From a bacterium (GTDB lineage Bacteria > Fidelibacterota > Marinisomatia > Marinisomatales > JAHJCW01): a stretch of DNA of 8,035 bases. Position numbers and translations under genes: made by a program. The stretch is from contig JAUXHY010000041.1 in assembly GCA_030621275.1 (NCBI GenBank), positions 1-8,035 on the forward strand, in the 5' to 3' direction. The notes beneath the pieces are model-generated. The model searched no databases. It had not been told where the DNA came from and saw only the letters and a list, made by a program, of their open reading frames with translations. Positions 1-6,307 of the stretch are shown here, one piece after another. Numbering within the stretch: position 1 is the first letter of the stretch; every line of letters starts with the position of its first letter.

Positions 1-446
1 TTGTTATTATTTTAACATTTATTGATATAGATGTTCAATTATTACCTAATAATTTATTGATAGTAAGTATTTTCCCAATTATTGCCTTTATTCTAATTAA
101 TCAAACAAACTCATATTTAAATCATTTTAGTGGAGCGGTATTATTAGCATTATTATTTTTAATAATTGGATATATCGGCAAATTGGTTTATAAAGTTGAT
201 AGCATGGGGATGGGCGATGTTAAGTATGCGGCGGTTATCGGTTTATTACTTGGTTGGGAGAAGGGTATTTTAGCATTAGTTATTGCATTTTTTTCCGCTG
301 CCGCAATAATAGTTATTATAGCAATGTATAAAAAACTATCGCGTAAACAGAGAATGCCATTTGGACCATTTTTAAGTATTGGGTGTTTTATTGCGTTTTT
401 TTGGGGTACTGATATTATAAATTGGTATTTAGGATTTTATCACTAG
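1..446 (+). CDS. pilD: Prepilin peptidase / N-methylase, C-terminal part (5'-truncated by window edge)
   Basis: Integral inner-membrane aspartic peptidase of the A24 family, which cleaves prepilin leaders after Gly and, in full-length members, methylates the new N-terminus. The frame is open from base 3 to the window edge, so the gene starts upstream; a TTG at 57 is in frame but is not the real start, because the first catalytic region lies before it. That region reads FIDIDVQLLPN (about bases 18-50) and matches the family's FIDxDxxxLP(D/N) motif with one essential Asp. The second essential Asp is in GMGDVK, encoded at about 207-224 (Asp codon 216-218). Several hydrophobic helices follow, and the C-terminus has the typical MPFGPFLSIG segment and ends in a WYLGF-like tail. 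The N-terminal zinc/methylase region, if present, is outside the window. It sits 16 nt before pilB. Family is clear; PilD versus GspO cannot be separated here. Confidence 0.93.
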   Translation, partial: VIILTFIDIDVQLLPNNLLIVSIFPIIAFILINQTNSYLNHFSGAVLLALLFLIIGYIGKLVYKVDSMGMGDVKYAAVIGLLLGWEKGILALVIAFFSAAAIIVIIAMYKKLSRKQRMPFGPFLSIGCFIAFFWGTDIINWYLGFYH

Positions 447-462
447 TGATGGAAATGTAATA

Positions 463-2148
463 ATGGCAGTTGATAGAAAAAAATTAGGTCAACTTTTTAT
501 TGAAGCGGGAATGATAGATAGTGCTAAACTGGAAGAAGCACTAGCCTACAAAAAAGAACATAATATCTATTTAGGTAAAGCTATGGTTTCTTTAAAGATG
601 GTGACAGAAAAAGAAGTTATAAAAATGATTAGCGAACAGCTAAGAATTCCGTGGATAGACCCGCTTACATATAAAGTAAAAAAAAGGACAATTAATCTTA
701 TCAGTGAAGAAAGCGCAAAGCGATTAAACGTTATGCCGTTATTCTACTTTGAGAATGTATTAACTGTAGCTTGTGCGGATCAAAACGATGTTCATGTTGT
801 TGATGAGTTAAGCGAAGAGACGGTGATGGAGATCAATATTGTTTTAGCCACCGAGCGGAATATTGAACAAGCACTTGAGTTACATCATAGAGCACAAAGT
901 TATGAGGAATTAGAAACTCAACAACAGGCAGCTGTTGCAAAAGAAAAAATTGATTCACCATCTTCAAGCGTAGTCTCGACGGAAATTTCTGATGAAACAG
1001 AAATTATAGAAGCGGTTGATATGTTGATGGACAGTTCTATTAAAATGGGTGCTAGCGATATTCATATTGATCCAAGAGAGAAAGATGTTCGAGTTAGATT
1101 CCGTGTTGATGGTATTATGCAGCAATACTATACAATGCCGATAAAATCATTACCTTCTATTATATCACGGCTGAAAATACTATCTGGAATGGATATAGCA
1201 GAAACAAGGCGTCATCAAGATGGTCGCTTTAGGTATGAAGCAGATGATACAATTGTTGATGTTAGATGTGCTACATATCCTACACCTCAAGGTGAAAAAA
1301 TTGTGATGCGTATTTTAGATGCCTCTCGAGGACAAATTGCTTTAGATAAACTTGGCTTTAATGATAAAATGACAGCACAATGGGACAAAATTATATATGC
1401 TCCACATGGATTGGTGTTAGTTACCGGACCCACCGGTTCCGGTAAATCGACAACACTTTATGCTACATTAAATGTAGTCAATTCTGTTGAAATAAACGTT
1501 TTAACAGTTGAAGATCCAATCGAATATCAATTGGATAATATTAATCAAAGCCAGATAAATGAAAAGGCCGGTATAACATTTTCAGCTTCATTACGCGCAA
1601 TGCTTCGTTTAGATCCAGACATAATTATGGTAGGAGAGATGCGTGATCGTGAAACGATTGAATTGGCGATACGTGCTGCATTAACCGGTCACTTAGTTTT
1701 TAGTACCTTACATACAAATGATGCTTCGTCCGCCTATACAAGAATTTTAAATATGGGCGTAGATGCTTTTTTAGTGAGTTCTACTGTTCGAGCAGTGTTA
1801 GCTCAACGATTAATACGCCGACTATGCCCACAATGTAAAAAAGCAATTAAACCTACAAAAGCAATGCTAAAGTATTTAAACATTAAAGATGATTTTAAAG
1901 GAGAATTGTTTAAACCTGTTGGCTGCTTTGCTTGCCGTAATAATGGCTATGCTGGCAGAGCAGGAGTTTATGAATTATTGATACCAAATGAAGAAATATT
2001 TGATTTGGTTAATAAACATGCAACATCTCATGAAATTGAGAAAGTGGCAATACGGGAAGGTATGGTAACTTTAAATGAATCAGCGCGGCAATACGTTTTA
2101 GATGGTATCACATCTATTGATGAAATGTCACGTACTTCATTAGTTTAG
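463..2148 (+). CDS. pilB: Type IV pilus / type II secretion assembly ATPase (PilB/GspE)
   Basis: Cytoplasmic hexameric ATPase that powers pilus extension or pseudopilus growth by acting on the PilC/GspF platform. The protein is 561 aa, close to PilB (about 560-570). Residues 1-145 form an MshEN/T2SSE_N-type N-terminal domain; a Gln/Ala/Ser/Glu-rich linker (about 145-185) follows; then the N2 domain with SDIHIDP. The catalytic core shows Walker A G322-T330 (GPTGSGKST), the Asp box VEDPIEY with E350 and D351, a Walker B region ending GEMRD (D384 to E392), and the His box with H410 and H417. Cysteines C455, C458, C488 and C491 form the CxxC...CxxC zinc site typical of PilB/GspE assembly ATPases. 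ATG at 463 is preceded by only a weak purine stretch. No PilT-like retraction ATPase is in the window. PilB is preferred over GspE on length and context, but the two are hard to separate. Confidence 0.97.
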   Translation: MAVDRKKLGQLFIEAGMIDSAKLEEALAYKKEHNIYLGKAMVSLKMVTEKEVIKMISEQLRIPWIDPLTYKVKKRTINLISEESAKRLNVMPLFYFENVLTVACADQNDVHVVDELSEETVMEINIVLATERNIEQALELHHRAQSYEELETQQQAAVAKEKIDSPSSSVVSTEISDETEIIEAVDMLMDSSIKMGASDIHIDPREKDVRVRFRVDGIMQQYYTMPIKSLPSIISRLKILSGMDIAETRRHQDGRFRYEADDTIVDVRCATYPTPQGEKIVMRILDASRGQIALDKLGFNDKMTAQWDKIIYAPHGLVLVTGPTGSGKSTTLYATLNVVNSVEINVLTVEDPIEYQLDNINQSQINEKAGITFSASLRAMLRLDPDIIMVGEMRDRETIELAIRAALTGHLVFSTLHTNDASSAYTRILNMGVDAFLVSSTVRAVLAQRLIRRLCPQCKKAIKPTKAMLKYLNIKDDFKGELFKPVGCFACRNNGYAGRAGVYELLIPNEEIFDLVNKHATSHEIEKVAIREGMVTLNESARQYVLDGITSIDEMSRTSLV

Positions 2149-2150
2149 GA
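2147..2150 (+). promoter_or_regulatory. Ribosome binding site for the sigma-54 activator
   Basis: AGGA overlaps the pilB stop codon (TAG at 2146-2148) and lies 5 nt before the ATG at 2156. It supports that start and suggests the two genes are read from one message. Confidence 0.6.
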
Positions 2151-2155
2151 ATAGT

Positions 2156-3532
2156 ATGCAATATTTATTAGGTATTACTTCATCAAAAACAATAGAAAAT
2201 AAAGATTTTATTTCTGATGTAATGGGTGTATTATCAAAAAATCCTACTGATATAACAAGAGGACATTCATATTCGTCAATTCTATCCTATGTAGCTGTAG
2301 ATAAATATGTTGCTATTTGGATAGACTGGCAAATATTAGTTAATAATTTTTCGGATTTTCACAAACGTCTTCTCAGTATCAATAAACGAATTCCAGTAAT
2401 TGTTTTTAGTGAAAATAAGCAAATTAGTGGAGAACTATGTGCGAATAGTGAATTGCTATTCGCGGTAATTCCAAAAAGCGAAATACTTAGCAAAATTCCT
2501 AAAATAATGAAAAGAATTCAAAAATATCACTCATTATTCAAGGATGCATCAGAAAGTTCGCGATCGTACCTAAAACCAATAGGTTTTAATAATTTCATAG
2601 GCAATTCGGATAAAACACTTTTGGTTTATCAACAATTACTAAAAGTATCTCAAACTGATTTTACAACCTTGATTTCAGGGGGTAGTGGCAGCGGAAAAGA
2701 ATTAGCTGCTCAAACAATTCATAAATTTAGTATTCGTAACAAACAAAATTTGGTATCATTAAATTGTGCCGCAATTCCCGCAACATTGCAAGAAAGTGAA
2801 TTATTTGGATACGAAAAAGGCGCATTTACCGGAGCCGATCGTACAAAAGTCGGTAAATTTGAACAAGCTAACAATGGATCATTATTTTTGGATGAAGTTG
2901 GTGACATGCCATTGGATTTACAGGCCAAGCTACTAAGAGTACTAGAGGACAGCACATTTAGTAAAGTTGGTGGTGTAAAAGAACAAAAAGTTGATGTACG
3001 TTTTATTGCTGCTACAAATCGCGGTCTATCAAATATGGTTAGCAAAGGCGATTTTCGATCTGATCTATTTTACCGATTAAATGTAATCCCGATCGAATTA
3101 CCACAATTATCCGATAGGGATGATGATATTGTTCTATTAATATTAAAATTGATTGGTAAAATGATAAGACAGAGTTCAATAAACGTAAAATCCATTTCCT
3201 GGGCTTTGATTGATCAAATTAAAAAAATGAAATTGCAAGGTAACATTCGTGAATTGGAAAATATTTTAACTCGAATACTTTTTCATACTACCGGAACAGT
3301 TATTAATGAAAATATATTAAAAAAGATAAATTTAGCAGATAATCAAGCCATTAATAGCGAACCAAAAGGTACTGACTTAAAACAGATTTTACCATTGTGG
3401 GAAGTTGAGAAAGATATGATAGAAAAGGCACTTGGGATATATCCTCATAATTTATCAAAAATTGCTTCTGAACTGAAAATATCACGATCATCATTATATA
3501 GAAAATTAAAGAAATATGAGTTGCAGGAATAA
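2156..3532 (+). CDS. Sigma-54-dependent transcriptional activator with degenerate receiver-like N-terminus
   Basis: Enhancer-binding AAA+ protein (458 aa) that would remodel sigma-54 RNA polymerase. The central domain is intact: Walker A G175-E182 (GGSGSGKE, where GESGTGKE is usual), GAFTGA at 222-227 (the sigma-54 contact loop), Walker B with D246-E247, the FRSDLFYRLNV segment (F300 on, arginines R301 and R307), and sensor II GNIRELEN at 362-369. The C-terminus (about 421-458) is a Fis-type helix-turn-helix, with IASELKISRSSLYRKLKKY matching the family. Residues 1-125 resemble a response-regulator receiver: D57, S85 and K107 fall three residues after NtrC D54, T82 and K104. However, the acidic pair on beta-1 is replaced by a TSS stretch (T8-S10) and the usual Met-Pro after the Asp is absent. 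Phosphorylation in the ordinary way is therefore doubtful (inference). It is placed between pilB and pilC, where PilR-like control of pilin genes is plausible. No kinase is seen nearby. Confidence 0.94.
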   Translation: MQYLLGITSSKTIENKDFISDVMGVLSKNPTDITRGHSYSSILSYVAVDKYVAIWIDWQILVNNFSDFHKRLLSINKRIPVIVFSENKQISGELCANSELLFAVIPKSEILSKIPKIMKRIQKYHSLFKDASESSRSYLKPIGFNNFIGNSDKTLLVYQQLLKVSQTDFTTLISGGSGSGKELAAQTIHKFSIRNKQNLVSLNCAAIPATLQESELFGYEKGAFTGADRTKVGKFEQANNGSLFLDEVGDMPLDLQAKLLRVLEDSTFSKVGGVKEQKVDVRFIAATNRGLSNMVSKGDFRSDLFYRLNVIPIELPQLSDRDDDIVLLILKLIGKMIRQSSINVKSISWALIDQIKKMKLQGNIRELENILTRILFHTTGTVINENILKKINLADNQAINSEPKGTDLKQILPLWEVEKDMIEKALGIYPHNLSKIASELKISRSSLYRKLKKYELQE

Positions 3533-3555
3533 TCAAAGTATTAGTAGAGTTTAAA

Positions 3556-4767
3556 ATGACACAATTTCAGGTAAAAACAGTAAACGAATTCGGTAAGGTT
3601 ATCGAGACTGTAGTTAATGCAGAAAATAAAATGCATATTTACGACCAAGCCAATGCCAAGAATGAGAGTGTCTTATCAGTAAAGAAATATAAAGAGCCAT
3701 TTAGTTTAAATCAGTTGCAAAATAAATTTTATCGTGTTAAACCACAGGAATTAGAAAATTTCACTTCTCAGTTAGTTGTAATGTTAAAAGCTGGTGTTCC
3801 ATTGATAGAAAGTTTAGAAATAATCAGTAAAGAGCTTGAATCGAATAAAATGGAAGAAGTTGTACAGGACATAATCAAAAAAGTAAATGGTGGAATGATA
3901 TTTTCTAAAGCTATAAGCCATTATCCAAGAGTTTTTAACTCCTTATATGCTAGCATGGCAAAAGTTGGAGAAACAACGGGTTCTATGGACACCGTTCTTG
4001 AACATGTTAAGAATTTTTTACACCATGATATAGCTATTAAGCGAAAGGTTAAATCCGCAATGCGATATCCAATTATCGTAATGTCAATTTTAATCATTGC
4101 TTTTACTGCAGCAATAGTATTTATTATTCCTCAATTTTCTTCAATGTTTGCGACGGCAGGTATTACATTACCGCTTCCAACTAGAGTATTAATATTTTTA
4201 AGTGAGATGATCACAACCTACTGGGCAATTACTCTGTCTGCTGTGGTGATTATTACAGTACTATTAAAGTTTTATTTGAATAAACCGGGTGGAGCTTACC
4301 AATTTGATACCTTAAAGTTGATGATGCCGGTGTTTAAAAATATTGTATTGGAGTCATCTATAGCACGGTTTGCGCACATATTAGAGACACTTAGTAAAAG
4401 TGGTGTTAAAATAATCAAAGCTTTGGAGATTACTCGGGAAACTATCGAGAATCGTGTAATCTCCAGGGATATTGAGAAGGCTACAGAAAAAGTTTCAAAG
4501 GGTATCTCAATTGCTGAAGCTTTATCTGATAGTAAACATTTTCCACAAATGACTTTAATGATGATTGGAGCCGGTGAACGATCAGGAGCATTAGAAGCAA
4601 TGTTGAGCAATATTGCAGAGCAATATGATACATCAGTAGATTTAAAAATAGAAGGATTATCAGCAGCTATAGAACCGCTTTTAACAATTATTATTGCAGC
4701 ATTTTTATTAGTATTTGCATTAGCAATATTTTTACCAATGTGGAGCATGACGGACGTAATTGGATAA
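3556..4767 (+). CDS. pilC: Type IV pilus / type II secretion inner-membrane platform protein (PilC/GspF)
   Basis: Polytopic inner-membrane protein that couples the ATPase to extraction of pilins from the membrane. At 403 aa it has the normal family length. A short variable N-terminal domain precedes two T2SSF repeats, roughly 70-190 and 270-393. Each repeat carries the signature Gly-Glu motif: VGETTGS at 137-143 and GERSGA at 340-345. Membrane segments are seen near 173-196, 221-240 and 374-395, the usual three. The ATG at 3556 follows a 23-nt gap with only a weak GAG six nt upstream. It is preceded by the sigma-54 activator rather than directly by pilB, which is the one unusual point. Start and family are secure; PilC versus GspF is decided by context only. 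Confidence 0.96.
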   Translation: MTQFQVKTVNEFGKVIETVVNAENKMHIYDQANAKNESVLSVKKYKEPFSLNQLQNKFYRVKPQELENFTSQLVVMLKAGVPLIESLEIISKELESNKMEEVVQDIIKKVNGGMIFSKAISHYPRVFNSLYASMAKVGETTGSMDTVLEHVKNFLHHDIAIKRKVKSAMRYPIIVMSILIIAFTAAIVFIIPQFSSMFATAGITLPLPTRVLIFLSEMITTYWAITLSAVVIITVLLKFYLNKPGGAYQFDTLKLMMPVFKNIVLESSIARFAHILETLSKSGVKIIKALEITRETIENRVISRDIEKATEKVSKGISIAEALSDSKHFPQMTLMMIGAGERSGALEAMLSNIAEQYDTSVDLKIEGLSAAIEPLLTIIIAAFLLVFALAIFLPMWSMTDVIG

Positions 4768-4770
4768 TAA

Positions 4771-4774
4771 GAGG
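4771..4774 (+). promoter_or_regulatory. Shine-Dalgarno-like GAGG at unusual distance from the GspH-like start
   Basis: GAGG is the only good ribosome-binding match in the 23-nt gap, yet it lies 16 nt before the ATG at 4791, longer than the usual 5-9. An in-frame TAA at 4776-4778 and no other start codon in between rule out an upstream start, so the ATG stands. Poor or structure-assisted initiation is possible. Confidence 0.35.
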
Positions 4775-4790
4775 TTAATTTTCTTTTACT

Positions 4791-5279
4791 ATGAATATAT
4801 TACATAAAAATCGTTCGGGTGGTTTTACGTTAATAGAAATCATTGTAGTAATTGTATTAATAGCAATTATTGCTTTTGTCGCAGTTCCTCAGATGTCTAA
4901 TACGGTAAGAGCAAAACGGTTATATGACGCTGTTGAGAAGCTGAACGATGACTTAAATTATTGCAGAGATTATGCAATATCTCAACACACTAATACTTTA
5001 GTTTTTTTTCTAGTAGCACAAAATAGATATATAATGCTTTATGCCGATTCTATGGGGAGATGGAGAATACTATATGACCCGGCTCGAAATACAACCGGTT
5101 GGTTTAGAATAAGCGATGATTTTATTGGTGTAAGTTTGCAATCTGTGTCATTTATCAGAAGATTTTTTATCTTTAATTGGTGGGGCACACCTAGTGAAGG
5201 TGGAACTGTTGTTTTGACCAATGGAATCAATACACATACAACTACTGTTAATGCAGAAACTGGTTATGTCCAACGGTAA
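4791..5279 (+). CDS. GspH/FimT-like minor pseudopilin
   Basis: Small inner-membrane prepilin, processed by the prepilin peptidase and expected in the minor-pilin tip complex. The 11-residue leader MNILHKNRSGG is basic, and cleavage would fall between G11 and F12, giving mature FTLIE with the canonical Glu at +5 (E16). A hydrophobic helix follows to about residue 36. The stretch LNYCRDYAISQ (about 58-68) matches the helical part of the GspH domain, and the C-terminal strand pattern ending in NAETGYVQR matches GspH/FimT proteins. The protein is 162 aa, a normal length. An aromatic-rich stretch, RRFFIFNWWG (123-132), is unusual and may be an exposed or packed loop. It contains the only cysteine (in LNYCRD) among the four pilin-like proteins here. 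It is the first of four consecutive prepilin genes, in the order H-I-J-K/X. Confidence 0.87.
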   Translation: MNILHKNRSGGFTLIEIIVVIVLIAIIAFVAVPQMSNTVRAKRLYDAVEKLNDDLNYCRDYAISQHTNTLVFFLVAQNRYIMLYADSMGRWRILYDPARNTTGWFRISDDFIGVSLQSVSFIRRFFIFNWWGTPSEGGTVVLTNGINTHTTTVNAETGYVQR

Positions 5280-5772
5280 AATTAGATCACAAGCGGGCTT
5301 TGCGTTAATGGACTTAGTGATTGGCATCACATTTTTATCATTTGCTTTTTTAGCAACAATGCGGATTATGGATGATTTACAGCAAAAGCTTGACCACAGA
5401 GATTTGCAAATTCGTGCTACATCTTTAGCAAATAGCATGATGTCTATCATCCGTTCAGTTGATTTTGATGAAAATGCATTACCGCCGTGGATAATTGGAA
5501 GTAATTTAGGTATGGATGTGTCTGGATTGTACGATGATGTAGATGACTTTATGTTTAACCCGGCAACTCCCGCAAATTTTGGATTGGCTGGAGTCGGATT
5601 TACAGTTGTGGTGAATGTAATTTACGTTGATCCTTTTGTTAGTCCACCATTTTCGGTAGCGGTTCCAGGCGCCAGTTCGTCTAATTTTAAAAGGGTGACT
5701 GTAACTATCGGTCATATTCATTTAAATAATCCAATAATACTTTCAGCTATTATAACGCCCAATGTACATTAA
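5266..5772 (+). CDS. GspI/PilV-like minor pseudopilin with Asp at +5
   Basis: Prepilin of 168 aa if read from ATG 5266. That start gives an 11-residue basic leader (MSNGKIRSQAG) equal in length to that of the previous gene; starts at 5221 or 5251 would give leaders of 26 or 16 residues and larger overlaps. Cleavage after G11 yields mature FALMD: position +5 is Asp (D16) where nearly all pilins have Glu. A hydrophobic helix follows, then a middle region (LQQKLDHRDLQIRATSLAN) typical of PilV/GspI helices. The C-terminal half has the YVDP and NFKRVTVTI strands common in PilV-like proteins. The gene overlaps the stop of the preceding gene by 14 nt and has no clear ribosome binding site, so translational coupling is likely. 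It contains no cysteine. GspI versus PilV is not resolved. Confidence 0.82.
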   Translation: MSNGKIRSQAGFALMDLVIGITFLSFAFLATMRIMDDLQQKLDHRDLQIRATSLANSMMSIIRSVDFDENALPPWIIGSNLGMDVSGLYDDVDDFMFNPATPANFGLAGVGFTVVVNVIYVDPFVSPPFSVAVPGASSSNFKRVTVTIGHIHLNNPIILSAIITPNVH

Positions 5773-6307
5773 AAATAAAAGTGACGGATATACGCTCATT
5801 GAGTTAGTGGTAACTACGGTTATAGTAGGAATTGTATCCACAATTTTAGTTTATTTATTAGTTTCAATATTTAGTTCATTGCAAGAAAATCGCATGAAAA
5901 AGCAATTATTAATGGATGGATATAATGCCACAATAAAATTTGTACGCGAGTTTGAACTTGTTAATAATGAACCGAATTTGACTATAGCTACAGCTAACCA
6001 AATCCAATTCAATACTGTTATTGGAGGAGTAATTACAACTATCACATATCAAATTGTTGGTAATGAGTTGCAAAGGAGAGTTGGAGTAGGTGCATTGGTT
6101 GTCATAAGCACAAATATTGCCGGCCAATTTGAGTATTACCAAAAAAATCATACACAAGTTGTACCACCCCTCAATGGCGCTCAAAGACTCACAGTTCGGC
6201 GTGTACGATTAGTATTAAACATGTTGGATAATTTTGGGAACAGGAACTATACTTATGTTTCAGACGCATTTCCTGAGAATTATAGATTTTCCGGGGGAGG
6301 ATCTTAA
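5762..6307 (+). CDS. GspJ/PilW-like minor pseudopilin
   Basis: Prepilin of 181 aa. The 9-residue leader MYIKNKSDG is cut before Y10, giving mature YTLIE with canonical Glu +5 (E14), then a hydrophobic helix to about residue 38. The helical segment (LQENRMKKQLLMDGYNATIK) and the downstream beta-rich part with RLTVRRVRLVLNM (about 143-155) fit PilW/GspJ. The start overlaps the end of the previous gene by 11 nt with no visible Shine-Dalgarno, again implying coupling. The final codons (Ser-Gly-Gly-Gly-Ser) are GGG/GGA-rich and at the same time form the ribosome binding site of the next gene. Family assignment rests on gene order, leader and size more than on a diagnostic motif. Confidence 0.82.
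   Translation: MYIKNKSDGYTLIELVVTTVIVGIVSTILVYLLVSIFSSLQENRMKKQLLMDGYNATIKFVREFELVNNEPNLTIATANQIQFNTVIGGVITTITYQIVGNELQRRVGVGALVVISTNIAGQFEYYQKNHTQVVPPLNGAQRLTVRRVRLVLNMLDNFGNRNYTYVSDAFPENYRFSGGGS
6296..6300 (+). promoter_or_regulatory. Strong Shine-Dalgarno GGAGG for the large tip pseudopilin
   Basis: GGAGG lies 6 nt before ATG 6307, inside the Gly-Gly codons at the end of the preceding gene; the stop and start then share one base (TAATG). It fixes the start of the 471-aa protein and is by far the best ribosome binding site in the pilin part of the cluster. Confidence 0.75.

Noticed and set aside
678..685. Run of eight A in pilB, with a run of eight T at 5002-5009, as slippage or frameshift sites
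   Set aside because: Both genes read through in one frame with all expected motifs; such runs are common in AT-rich DNA.
2719..3045. 108-codon minus-strand frame inside the sigma-54 activator
   Set aside because: It is antisense to the GAFTGA and Walker B region, whose conservation constrains both strands; no start context or domain was seen.
4296..4748. 150-codon open frame on the minus strand inside pilC
   Set aside because: It lies wholly within the second T2SSF repeat of pilC, which carries clear family motifs on the + strand; the minus-strand product shows no domain pattern. It is an AT-rich shadow frame.
5221..5265. Longer start of the GspI/PilV-like gene at ATG 5221 or 5251
   Set aside because: These starts give 26- or 16-residue leaders and overlaps of 59 or 29 nt; the ATG at 5266 gives a normal 11-residue basic leader matching its neighbour.
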